Below, piece by piece: positions 23,143-40,000 of a DNA stretch of 40,000 bases. The DNA comes from Chrysomallon squamiferum (lineage: Eukaryota; Mollusca; Gastropoda; Neomphalida; Peltospiridae). A program made the position numbers and the translations under genes. Each line of letters starts with the position of its first letter. Position 1 is the stretch's first letter. A model generated the notes under the pieces. The model ran no database searches. It was not told the origin of the DNA and was given only the letters and a program-made list of their open reading frames with translations. The stretch lies in assembly GCA_012295275.1 (NCBI GenBank), contig CM022666.1, positions 4,112,887 to 4,152,886 on the forward strand. Reading direction: 5' to 3'.

Positions 23143-23335
23143 CAGGGACAAATAATCGGATTGATTCAGTACGACCGAAACACACGGGCTGACCGGAACA
23201 AGCAAAAATCTGCGAGTGAAAATTGCGCGTACGCGAAACTTTCAGGACGTAATTACGTTCACGTGTTTTTATAGGCCACGAGTTTTTGCGTAGAATCACG
23301 CGTATGCGAAACCTTCAGTTTGTCGCGGTAACTCC
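23143..23335 (+). other. Strongly conserved CpG-rich block, copy 2
   Basis: Partner of 20419-20612, with the same acceptor-like TTCATACAG and the same open frame (one Arg to His difference). The two diverge sharply after TCGCGGTA. Confidence 0.6.
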
Positions 23336-23869
23336 TTATTTCAATGGCATAAACAAGGAAAGAAGTTTAATGGTTTTATAAACTATATTACGCTTGTTTG
23401 TACTGTTATTACTGTGAACAAGAACAAAAGTTTATCTCCAACGAAAAGAACGCAGTGTTTTACTAAGCACAGATAGCTAGCAGATTTTATCAAGGCGATA
23501 GTTTACTTAGTGGGAAGTTATCTGATTTTGTTCCGGCTGGTTTTTGTTGACTGTTTAACCAAAGGGCCACAAGCTAATCAAGTGTCCGGAATATCTGGAT
23601 TTTGATTCACACGCGCCGCATGCACACAAGTATTAACAAAAAACAAAAAAACAACAACAATCGCTAAAGTAACAACTGACATTACTTAATTAAAAAACAT
23701 TGGGAAATTAACAGTAAAATGATATATATGTGTATATATGTTGTTGTTGTTGTTGTTGTTGTTATATAATCAGTATTCCACCTATGACTCATTCGAATAA
23801 AATAAAAATAAAATAATTTGGCCTAAGTATATTTGAAACTAAAACATCTTTTCATCTATTTGCATCTTT

Positions 23870-23877
23870 CAGAAACG

Positions 23878-23913
<36 letters not shown>

Positions 23914-26460
23914 TGCGGTCAACGTAATTTCAACCTCCAAGCCTGGATTTTGTCCTCCTTTATATAATCAAAATTGATTTCATGTGCCGACATGAATCTC
24001 CCGTCTTTGTCAGTAGCAGTTTTATCAGAAATGTTCTCTTCGAACAGGGAGTCTGATTTCAGTTATTGATTGTAAATATGCATGTATCTAAGAGACGTAC
24101 ACGAGTATAGGAAGACAACGTGACTGGATGTCACAATGACTGGTGTTATTAATACCGTAAAGTTGACTCGACCCGTCTAAGGGTTACAAGAACTGAATAT
24201 GAGAAATTGTTTTATGCATCACATAAATGAATCGTCAGTGGTAACAAAACTAATTTAATCGTTAGATCATCACGATACAATACAACTGCACACAGCGCTG
24301 CAAGTACAAACCCATCAGACGACACGACTCGAGACAGCGCGCGCGCATCGATCAAAAGATTCTTGTCAAAAAGCGCGCCAAAACGATAAAGGGCTGGCGC
24401 GGGCTTGATGAAACTACCTCCGCAGACGACAGTCTTTCTGAATTTTTCTTTCTAATTTAAAGGATTTTTCCAATTGTTTCTTTGTTTATAAAATAACGGA
24501 ACATTTGTATATTTTTTCTTTTTCTTCTTCTTTTTTTTTTAATGCTCTTTTATTATCAAAGATTGTACTTCATGGTTTATTTAAATAGCGTTCTTTCACT
24601 TAAGGTGAATTTAAGAGTGTGACTCGGTCACTGCGGACAAAATGTCATATAAATATAAACTTTTAATGTCAGGGTCACCTGTTAAGTGTGTTATTTATGA
24701 AAAATGTACGAAAAAGATAGACTGGATCTTTAAAATGATTTCGTTGAAACTTTTTAATATCGGCATCCTTGGTTTCGAATATTACTGATGTTTCGTCAGT
24801 CTAGTTCGTTTTAGAGTAATTAATAAAAATATGAATGGATTAAAGGTGATTAATACATTATTCTGTTTTAATTATTTTGTACTTGAATTTCAGTATGTTT
24901 ATGAGTAAACACTGGTGTCATCAATAACATCCGAAACATTCCATTTTTTTTTTTTTTTCACTTAACATTCGAAAACTCAATGAAAACAAAAGTGTTATAT
25001 ATCCAAGATATGCAACAATTTTTTTTATTATTATTATTTCTTGCACTTAATATTTTAGACAACTGTAAAATTTCAGATCAACAAAATATGAAAGAGAAAT
25101 TATATCGCATCCACAGCATATTCATTTATATTTCCAAAATATTTCTGTAATGTGTTAAATAAATAAGATTTTAACATTTAGAATCATAATTTGTTCGTTT
25201 GTTTGTTTGTTTGCTGTTTTTATTATTTTTTTTATTTTAAAATTTTGTAATTTATATTATTAATTCATACCAACACAGAAACACAATAACTTGAAAGCAA
25301 AAAAAAAAAAAAAAAAAAAAAATTTTGAATAAATACATAACGAATTACAGCCATCTGTTTATAGTTACGACAGTTTATTAATTTATACGCTAGTGTTAGT
25401 AAAAAAGTGTGAGTTAGATTTCAGAGATCATCATTCCGAAAAAATAACGTCAATTTTCTCGCACGTTCGATTGCAATATCTGTAGAATACGACTTTGTAT
25501 GGCACAGCGAGAGAGGATATAACACGAGTTTGTGATTTGATTTTGTGATTGTATGTGCTACGGCCTACATATAAATTGAACGGGTCTGTGTGTGCGTAGT
25601 CTGTTAGTAGTCTGTTGTCGTTACGTATCAACAAACATTTAAAAAAATCCATGGCTTTTCTAAATAAATAAATAAATAAACAAATAAACAAATAAATTAA
25701 TAAAAGGCAAAAAAAAAAAAAATTAAAAGTAATTATTAAATAAATAAGTAAGTAAGTAAATAAATAGATGGATAAATAAAATAAAATAGAAATAAATAAA
25801 TTATTAAATAAGTATATAGATGGATAAACAAAGAGACAAAGGACAAAGCAAACAAAACAAGCATATAAAATAAAACAGAAATAAATACATTAATACAAAA
25901 ATAGGTATACAAATAAATAAATTTATAAGTTTATAAATAAACAGATAAATAAATAAATAAATAAATAAATTTTAAAAATAAATAATAAATTATTAAAATA
26001 AATAAATAAATAAATTTTATAAATAAATAAATAAATAATACACAAGGTTTACAGTAATAGTTATGAGATTACATGGTAATTATATATCAGAGTATATATA
26101 TATAATGTTTTTCTTCCCAGCTGTTGTCATTCCACAGTTTCTTGTGTAATGATTAAAATATTGATTCAGCAGTCACAGCGACTGCAACAACATTAGCAGT
26201 AATATTAGAAGTAGTTGTAATACGAGAAGTGAATGTAATAGTAGCAGTGATTACACTAGTAATTAGTAATGACCATCATGATAATTACAGAAATAGTACT
26301 AGTTGCAATAGTATTAGTAGTATTAGCAGAAGTAGTAGTAATAGCAGTTGTAGTAGTAATAAGAATAGGGAATATACTACATCGCGAAATATTTTTGGTT
26401 TGGAATATCGGCTTGTTGCAAATCATATCTAGGTCATTTAAGCAATAAATCATTAAATAA
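23870..26460 (+). other. Annexin 5' region/first intron, no gene recognised
   Basis: Poly(A) run 23878-23910, then 24100-24430 with unusually many CpG for this window (CAGCGCGCGCGCATCG near 24338) but no ORF, tRNA fold or clear inverted repeat. 25315-25640 is unremarkable. 25660-26040 is a degenerate AAAT/AAATA field. 26180-26360 is an AGT/ATA triplet field. Confidence 0.5.
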
Positions 26461-26514
26461 GTGAAAAATGTTAATTTCTGTTATTAAGATATTTTGTAAA
26501 TGTTTTGCACGTAG

Positions 26515-26552
26515 TGACGTCAGTTAATATATGTTGATTAACCAATCATTTA
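26515..26552 (+). promoter_or_regulatory. CRE palindrome and CCAAT box upstream of candidate first exon D
   Basis: TGACGTCA at 26515-26522 and CCAAT at 26542-26546, followed by a CRE-like ACGTCA at 26552. They lie 50-80 bases before ATG 26597, a proximal-promoter spacing. Confidence 0.35.
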
Positions 26553-26596
26553 CGTCATAATTAATGTGATTGACATTTACCTTGTCAAATTCATTA

Positions 26597-26626
26597 ATGA
26601 GGATGAATCCAGATTTAATTATAAGG
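26597..26626 (+). CDS. Candidate fourth annexin first exon D (MRMNPDLIIR)
   Basis: ATG AGG ATG AAT CCA GAT TTA ATT ATA AGG then donor GTGAGA, ending in phase 0 and so able to join PTIFPNKSF at 27164, only 537 bases downstream. Unlike A-C it is not part of the duplicated array. Prediction only; a short ATG frame with a donor can arise by chance. Confidence 0.35.
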
Positions 26627-26893
26627 GTGAGACGCTTTAATTGCATTTTTGTTTTTAATTTGTGATAAATTTAGGAAAGTGGACATGTATCTGTATGCTC
26701 TGTTTATATGAATGGGTGTCTGTATCAAAGTACTCTTTGCATGACATATTTAAAAAATGAAACTTAATTTAATAATAAAGCAGTATAGTTTGAGATCGTT
26801 ATTGTTGTTGAATTGTTATATTTTCAACATTTTATTTCAAAATTTTAGTTTCCTTTTAGTATCAGTTAAAATTTATAATGATTAAACTGGGCC

Positions 26894-26895
26894 AT

Positions 26896-26935
<40 letters not shown>

Positions 26936-26936
26936 T
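26894..26936 (+). repeat. (CAA)n microsatellite
   Basis: About 14 CAA units, then degenerate CAT/ACC/ATA triplets to 26960. Confidence 0.95.
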
Positions 26937-27163
26937 CAACACCACCAACAACAATAATAATTGTGAAAAGAATATAATATCCGATTTTTTTTTTTTTTTA
27001 TCAATCGTAATAAAATAAAATATTGCCTGTTTTCTCTCTTCCTTCTTTCTGTGTTTCTATTTTATAAAAAAAATATTTTGTTCTTTTGTGAGCAAATTCG
27101 AAATATGTTTCATAGATAACCATTTTTATAATATATTCAAATATATTATCATTTTCTTTTCAG

Positions 27164-33834
<6,671 letters not shown>

Positions 33835-34573
33835 ACACACCCATGATTAAAACACCATTACTATCATGTTCTTTGTGTGTGATTAGAAAATTCTTACACT
33901 TACTATTACTTATTTTCTTAGATAAATATAAATATATATATCTAAGTCTTTTGAGGTGCATACTTACAAGTGAACTTGTGTGAGATATGATTAGTTGTAC
34001 AACTAGTCTATTTCTGTGGGCTATTTCACATTCCAGATATGTCTCCAAAATGTTTTTGTTGAACTGAAATAGTTTTATCTTTCCTGTTAATGGTAGGTCT
34101 GTCTATACAAAAGATCTTGAGCTGTTACAGGAAAAAAGAGTAACCTATGCAGTTACTTTTATATTATGCCAAAAATATTTGTGTGATAATTAACAATCAG
34201 CTAAAAATTTGTTTTTTTCAAAAGGTTGTTTGATCATTATTAATTAATTTTTAATGTACATTAATAATTCTGTTTGGTATGAATATTATTACAATTCATT
34301 GCTTCTGGTTTGCCAGTTTTGGCACAAAAAGGTATTAAAAATGTTTTTTTCAGTCATGACAACATTCATTAAAATTAATATTTTTTAAAAATTATTCTGT
34401 AATCTTGTGTTTATTTCTCAGTGATGTAAGCATGTTACCTGTCTGTATTTGCCAATTTTATTTTAAAATGATAAATATCTTGTATTCTCTCAAATTCTTC
34501 ATGGTTTTCTTAATAATTGTGTAAGTTAAATTTTATTTATAAATATAGTACAATGAAAAAAAAGAGGAATAAA
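33835..34573 (+). other. Annexin 3' untranslated region with poly(A) signal
   Basis: Begins after TAA 33834. AATAAA at 34568-34573 (context AGGAATAAAATGG) is the best candidate end, giving a ~0.75-kb 3' UTR. No repeats of note. Confidence 0.55.
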
Positions 34574-34778
34574 ATGGTAAGTAAATAAATTTTTAAAATT
34601 AAAATAATTATTAATTACTAGTAAAGATTCAGATGTTTGTTTAATATTGATAACTATGATCATGAAATATTATGTCTATGTAAAAGTTAAAATAAATCGT
34701 AAAATAATAATTATGCTAAATTAAATAAAAATGTAGTCTGCTTAAAATGAAAGGTAAAGTTTGTCATATATCATTAAA

Positions 34779-34815
<37 letters not shown>

Positions 34816-35705
34816 TCACAGGCTTAATAATAAATTTCATAATAAAAACGATATATACATATTGTCATAAAGTCTATGAAATACTGCCATGGTTTAATTA
34901 ACATTCCCTTCGCATTATATAATTTTGTTTGGTTTTTGTTTCTTCTCTAACTTAATATTTTAAAAAAGAAATGTTTTGCTTTTAAAATACAGAACATAAA
35001 ACATTACGTAACCTATCCAACAAAATGTTTTTACCTGCACTTGATTTAAAAGGGAACTGTCGTATATCTCATTTAAATAATGAAATAAAGTCAAAGCATT
35101 TCTATTCACAATCTGCAGGAATTTGGGGATGATATCAAGAAACCATATTGCCTTCAGTTTGTTTGGGTAAATCCATTATAAATAAATTAATATTTATTAC
35201 TGACATAATTAAAATAATCAGATTTCTAATTAAAATAAATTATTTCGACTCCAAACACTGTAATGTCAGGGTAATTTTAATGTAATCTCTGTTTTGATTT
35301 TGCAGTTTTAGATTGTTACTGTAGAAATGTTTACTGTACAAGAGATATTTACTTCGTATGTATTTGAAAAAAAGTGTTGATAATTATAATAATGACAGTG
35401 ACGAAGATGATTATTAATACAACTGTGAATAATTTCCGGAACATTTTCATTTACACATAAATATTTGGATGCCTTGACAATCAATTAAAAAAAAAAAAAT
35501 TTAGCATTTTGTATGGTTTGTGGTTGTGTTTCACCTCTAATTATCATAACATGTTGTGAAATGGTTTTTAAGTTCAGATAATAAATTTATTTTTCTCTTA
35601 TATTTTTTGTTATATATTAACATTCCATAGTCCAAATCAGACTTAACTAAAGCTATGTGTGGATGTGTGTGTATATATGTATATATGTATATATATATAT
35701 GTGTT

Positions 35706-35752
<47 letters not shown>

Positions 35753-35991
35753 GTCCTTCATTTTTGATACAGTCCAGGTTTTTCTGGTATTCTTTGGAAT
35801 ATAAATGGATGTTTAAATATCTATATTTTATGTGGAATTTCAAAGAAGTGTCCAGATCACCAAAATGGACACTTTGTGGTTTCCTGTTTAGTAAAAACAT
35901 ATTACATAATACAATACATTATTATCTTTAAAAGCTGTACAAGTATCATTTTCATTTGACTTTTGAAATCTGACAAAATAACAACAGCAAC

Positions 35992-36043
<52 letters not shown>

Positions 36044-36460
36044 TTAAAACATTCATCAAAAAAAAACTTTATCGAAAGATCCAGAATTATTACTCTCCAC
36101 TGAGTAAACCTTTTACACTTTCTTCTAGTCGGAGAATTAGATTGAAGAGGCCCGTTTAAAAAAAAAATCAGTCTTGATTGACACAAATGAATAACATTTC
36201 GTTGTACGACTTGGGCTAAGAAATGAAACATCAAATTGGTTGTCATGGCAAGGTTTGTTTCATCACCTTTATTACGTCATACAAAAGGTTTGCGTCACAG
36301 AGCGATATTTACGTATTCGAACTTCAAGCTGGCGAGGTCAGTTTCATTTTTATTTATTTATTTATTTATTTGGAAAGTATAGCGTATGTCTTCAAAGAAA
36401 GTTATTACTGTATAAGATGATGGATTTCTCTCCACATTCTCCTCCACAATGAAAACCAGT
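34574..36460. other. Intergenic AT-rich region
   Basis: CA tract 34780-34811, TATA/TGTG tract 35670-35748, ATA tract 35995-36042. Short ATG-initiated frames near 36223 have no family resemblance or splice context. No gene seen. Confidence 0.6.
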
Positions 36461-36466
36461 CTACTG

Positions 36467-36745
36467 GGTCCGTGCCTATGAATGCAGGCGGGATAAAGTA
36501 ACTGTGCTACTGGAAGACAGCAGCTCTATTCTCTGACCCGAAAATAGCTGAAAGGTGTCGATAATGACGTAATAACCACGTCACCTAGAAATATATCATT
36601 TTACAGCTATTTTAAAATCAGTAACATTCGTAAATCTAGGCTGCTAATTTTTTACACGATCGTAAGTTCATATGATTTCAGCCGATGTAAAGTTTCGTGT
36701 CTAAAATAATTCGGTGTATCGGTGATTAGAATCATGGCACGGACC
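36467..36745. mobile_element. Candidate MITE, about 279 bp
   Basis: GGTCCGTGCC (36467-36476) and its exact complement GGCACGGACC (36736-36745) bound a segment richer in G+C and CpG than its flanks. Extending inwards, TATGA faces ATGAT with a one-base slip. No ORF and no sure target duplication. Not the same ends as the element at 20639. Confidence 0.4.
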
Positions 36746-36894
36746 TAATGTGCCCCGCCCTAGCAACGCCCCCAATATACGTAAAATATAATATTAAGCA
36801 TGTATATTGACAAATCCATTTCAGTTTGGTAGAAATCAATAATATTGGCCACGTAGAAAAACTTTAAGAAAAACTAACGAGTTTGTCGACACAT

Positions 36895-36904
36895 TTTATT
36901 TATT
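36895..36904 (-). terminator. Polyadenylation signals of the Gly-His peptide gene
   Basis: Two overlapping AATAAA hexamers on the minus strand (AATAAATAAA), about 110 bases after the stop codon. They define a compact transcription unit of roughly 800 bp with the TATA box at 37701. Confidence 0.55.
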
Positions 36905-37013
36905 ATACGACAACAGAGTTTTCATATTGACATACAGACATAATAATAATAATGATGATGATAATATTAATTTTTTTTTTCATTCTCATTATTGGTGAAA
37001 TGTTTCTCAGCAT

Positions 37014-37381
37014 TTAACCATGATGTCCGTGTCCGTGACCGTGACCTTGACCGTGTCCGTGTCTGTGTCCGTGACCGTGACCGTGACCGTGTCCGTGTCT
37101 GTGTCCGTGTCCGTGATGGCCTAGGATTTGTGGAAGACTCGTTAACAGAACTAAAGCTAAATGTAAAAAAAAATATAAAAAAACAACAAACAAATAATAA
37201 TAATAATAAGAAGAAAATAATAATAAATAAATAAATAGAAATAATTAATAATAACAATAATATAATAAATAAATGCATTTTAAATGTTAATAATGTATAT
37301 ATATGGAGTATGTGTGTGTGTGTGTGTTTTTCTGTTTATGTATATGTATTTATTCTTTTCTTGCATGTCCGCGTTTTGTTA

Positions 37382-37424
<43 letters not shown>

Positions 37425-37630
37425 CATCTATCGTCTGTGTTTGTCTATGTAGTGCCGGAGTTATGTTTAACTCTGTCATCTGTAGCTCATCATTAATAAA
37501 ACGAAAATATATAAAGATAGATAGACAGACAGATAGATAGATAGATAGATAGATAGAGATATATAAACGTTGAATCAAATATTAACAACTCACCAACAAT
37601 AACGAAACTGAATGCAGCAAAGTACTTCAT
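37014..37630 (-). CDS. Small secreted Gly-His-repeat peptide, two exons, ~59 residues
   Basis: Exon 1 is 37630-37594 (ATG at 37630-37628, 12 codons plus one base, donor GTGAGT). Exon 2 is 37156-37014 (acceptor TTTAG; stop TAA 37016-37014). Exon 1 encodes MKYFAAFSFVIV, the intron joins in phase 1, and exon 2 continues ALVLLTSLPQILG. Together these form a signal peptide of about 20-25 residues. The rest, about 34 residues, is HHGHGHRHGHGHGHGHGH... ending GHGHHG: almost only Gly and His in alternation, with two Arg and one Gln. The supposed mature peptide should bind Cu, Zn or Ni ions through His; Gly/His-rich secreted peptides in invertebrates include metal-binding, matrix and antimicrobial ones, but none is recognisably this one. 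TATA box, poly(A) signal, splice sites and signal peptide agree, which makes a chance reading of a minisatellite unlikely. Function unknown. Confidence 0.72.
37380..37560. repeat. Inverted (CTAT)n...(ATAG)n tetranucleotide tracts in the intron of the Gly-His gene
   Basis: CTAT units at 37383-37430 and GATA/GACA units at 37516-37558 are complementary and about 85 bases apart, able to pair in the pre-mRNA. A TG tract lies at 37308-37328. Confidence 0.85.
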
Positions 37631-37700
37631 ACTGACCTACGTAATACAGAGTCTTATTGATTCTCGAAAAGATAGATACATTTGACCTCTTTCAAGATGT

Positions 37701-37708
37701 CTTATATA
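37701..37708 (-). promoter_or_regulatory. TATA box of the Gly-His peptide gene
   Basis: TATATAAG on the minus strand, about 71 bases before the ATG, predicting a start site near 37675 and a ~45-base leader. An inverted CCAAT motif (ATTGG on +, 37863-37867) lies about 155 bases further upstream. Confidence 0.55.
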
Positions 37709-37910
37709 TCTACCTGTAAGATGTTTAGCTCATAATGAAAATTGTTTTACGCTGTAGGTAAGTGATATACTTTTTAAAATATATAATGATACATCATAAG
37801 CTGGTAATCCGCTTATGAAATAATCGCTTAATCATGACGTGCAGTTATTAAAAGAAGCTGTGATTGGTGGCATTTTCTCTGTGTGATATTGATAATTGTG
37901 AAATTATTAT

Positions 37911-37912
<2 letters not shown>

Positions 37913-37976
<64 letters not shown>
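37913..37976 (+). repeat. (GA)n microsatellite
   Basis: About 31 uninterrupted GA units, 210 bp upstream of the Gly-His gene TATA box. Confidence 0.97.
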
Positions 37977-37979
<3 letters not shown>

Positions 37980-38559
37980 ACAGTCTGGTTAGTAAACAGA
38001 GATAGATACATAAAGAAACTGGCAGATAAATAAAAACATGTCTTTGCGTAGGTTTGTGTATATGTTATATATACAGAAAAATACAGAAAGATACAGAAAG
38101 TTAACAGTCTTTTAAAGATGTATGTATATCTGTATCAATCTGTTACTTCTCTATCAGACAGACAAACAGGAAGACAAAAAGACGTACAGACCGATATCTA
38201 GGTTGAAATAATAAACAGACAGCTGGATAAGCAGATTTATACTGATAAATATACTGACACACGTACACACGGGCAGACAAACACTCAGATAATATACGTA
38301 CAAACATACATATAGTGACGATTGAAAAAGAAGAAAAACAAAATTAGGTTTGAAACGTAACATCTAACATATTCAGACAGATGATATTCCTTCAATACTG
38401 TTCGTCAGAATATTGTATTCCCTGGCCTCTTCTGCTTACTTCGAGAATAGAACATTAACTTAATTTACTTATCCTGAAGCCCACCAACTGACATGCTATC
38501 AACGATTTACTATGAGAGAAAAATTTAATACTATTTACTAACGACTTAAGAATACGAAA

Positions 38560-39465
38560 AGAAAATTCTCAATGCAGTACTTGGTAAATTATACTGAACA
38601 GTTAAGCAATACTACAAACAAAAGCATAAGCGATGTATGTAATGTAAAATAAATGTATCATAATTTAATAGATACGTCAACAAAATATATCACAGTAAAA
38701 GATAATTCACTATAAAATTACGGTATAAAATAGCATTCAGTAATTTAATAGGCAACGTCGATACGAAATAACAACATATTTAAATAATTATGTAATTTCA
38801 ATATAATACAACACAGAGAACGATACAGTCTGTGCAATGAAAACAGTCTGTACGTAGCTACAGTACAATACAACATCTTTTAATACGTAATTCCATTAAT
38901 TACAGTTTGAAATTATTTAATGCTTCTTTTCGATACAATACAGTGCGTTACGTAATTTCATTATTATACAGTACAACCTAGATTATGATAAACCTATACA
39001 ATATAATACAATGTAACTGAGTGTATTACGTACCTTAAACACAATACAGTATAAAATAGTTTAATACGGAGCTTCAATATGTAAAATATACAAATTAATT
39101 TAATAATAAACTTCAAAATAATACAAAACAGCTGAGTACAAGGCCATTTGCATAGTACAATATGATATAAACGTAATTTAATACGTAACTATACTATTTT
39201 ACAATATAATTTACTTTAATACTGCAAAATAGTTTAATATGTAACTTCGTTATAAAACATTACAACACAGACTACGGTAGATCTATGTAGTAATGTGATA
39301 TAATACGTATCTTCAGTAAATATAGTATAACATTATTTTAAGTTTAACTTCAAGACAATATTGATTAACAGAATTCAATGCTTAACTTCAATACAATACA
39401 GTACAGACAAACATAATGTAATACGTAACTACAGTACATCATAATTCAATACGTCACTATTATTT
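38560..39465. repeat. Degenerate interspersed/tandem repeat field (TTTAATACGTAACTTCAATA type)
   Basis: Variants of TTTAATACGTAACTTCAATA followed by CAATACAGTACA recur irregularly every ~30-70 bases, for example near 38880, 38950, 39022, 39060, 39178, 39234, 39300, 39378 and 39418. It looks like a heavily decayed satellite. No ORF. Confidence 0.6.
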
Positions 39466-39468
39466 TTC

Positions 39469-39512
39469 GTACAAATGACGTCACGAGACAGTACAAATGA
39501 CGTCACGAGACT
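39469..39512. promoter_or_regulatory. Tandem 22-bp duplication carrying two perfect CRE palindromes
   Basis: GTACAAATGACGTCACGAGA is present at 39469 and again at 39491 with one visible difference at the unit end. TGACGTCA lies at 39476-39483 and 39498-39505, spaced two helical turns. Candidate CREB/ATF binding sites; target gene unknown. Confidence 0.45.
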
Positions 39513-40000
39513 ACAACATTGTTATTTTACTACGGTGCCATATTACTGATTAAATTTAGTAGTAGCAAATAAAACATTCACATACGACATATATAAAATA
39601 CATTTAGAGTTTTCTTTCGTACCAGCACAGGTACGGTTTAAGGAAAGCAATAAAAATAAAAGGAACGAACAGTAGGTATAATTGTATTTAGTTTTAGTCA
39701 ATAATAAGAAATACTAAACCTCCCATAGCGAAACAGCAAATTCCCAAGTCGTAACTGGTCTGTGTATGCGTTTTAAATTCTATATTGTTTGTGGCAGCTC
39801 CACAGTTTAAGAACCTATGCACTAGTATTTTGGTTTCTTGTATATTATTACCATTTTCTGTTAATAAGTATAATAACGTTTGTGTGTCTATGTGAATAAA
39901 ATTGGATATCCATTATGTATGTATCTATGTAAGTATATGCACATATACAGAGAGAAAGACAGCTAAAGTGATATATATGTACATATATATGTACATACAT
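39513..40000. other. Intergenic, nothing recognised
   Basis: AT-rich unique-looking sequence ending in TATG/TACA simple repeats. No coding or RNA signal seen. Confidence 0.6.

Larger units (their letters stand above)
21878..23795 (+). repeat. Tandem duplication, copy 2 (contains first exon C), followed by a truncated third copy
   Basis: Counterpart of 19143-21715. Right after it, 23810-23856 (ATAATTTGGCCTAAGTAT...ACTAAAACATCTTTTC) restarts the early part of the unit for a third time (compare 19310 and 22055) and then diverges into a poly(A) run. This suggests repeated unequal exchange. Confidence 0.85.

Noticed and set aside
24270-24430. CpG-rich stretch that might be another annexin promoter or first exon
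   Set aside because: No ATG-donor frame in the required phase, no similarity to the three duplicated units, and no inverted ends.
25431-25691. 86-codon minus-strand frame
   Set aside because: No signal peptide, domain or splice context; its start lies in an AAAT repeat.
36967-37278. Arg/Thr- and Arg/Asp-rich frames across the GTCCGTGTCCGTG hexamer repeat
   Set aside because: Other frames of the Gly-His exon. Only the Gly-His frame has a signal exon, splice sites in phase, TATA box and poly(A) signal.

Overview
The window is animal nuclear DNA. Its coding sequence is split into short exons with GT-AG (and one GC-AG) introns. The base composition is very AT-rich and the introns are full of microsatellites. 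The organism is most likely a lophotrochozoan invertebrate, with a mollusc my best guess. That guess rests on overall texture and on gene families, not on a diagnostic marker. Exons were assembled by hand from splice signals, reading-frame phase and family resemblance, and every internal phase matches.

Layout. (1) 442-7773, + strand: ten 3'-terminal exons of a ryanodine/IP3-receptor superfamily Ca2+ channel, giving the last ~410 residues (six membrane segments, pore, CFIC...H...H zinc motif, C-terminal helix). The 5' part lies outside the window. A long repeat-bearing 3' region runs to a poly(A) signal near 10240. (2) About 11450-17530, + strand: a complete golgin-45 (BLZF1) gene of six coding exons, ending in the conserved Cys-rich GRASP-binding tail. 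Exon 1 needs a one-base frame change near 12650. A Tigger-type (pogo/Tc1-mariner) non-autonomous element sits in its second intron. (3) About 18890-34573, + strand: an annexin of 321 residues with eight common coding exons (27164-33834). Upstream, a tandemly duplicated promoter region carries three near-identical seven-codon first exons (19088, 20182, 22890), all splicing in the same phase. A fourth, unrelated candidate first exon lies at 26597. (4) About 36895-37708, - strand: a small two-exon gene with TATA box and poly(A) signal for a ~59-residue secreted Gly-His-repeat peptide that I cannot place in a named family. (5) 37710-40000: no gene seen. It holds a GA tract, a degenerate repeat field and two tandem perfect CRE palindromes.

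The genes do not form a pathway, as expected for an animal genome. Channel and annexin are both Ca2+-related, but nothing in the sequence links them. The points most worth attention are the channel's pore, which lacks the family GGGxGD selectivity filter at an otherwise gap-free position; the annexin multi-first-exon array, with an unusually conserved CpG-rich block beside it; the unannotated Gly-His secreted peptide; and the Tigger element with termini resembling vertebrate MER2/Tigger elements.
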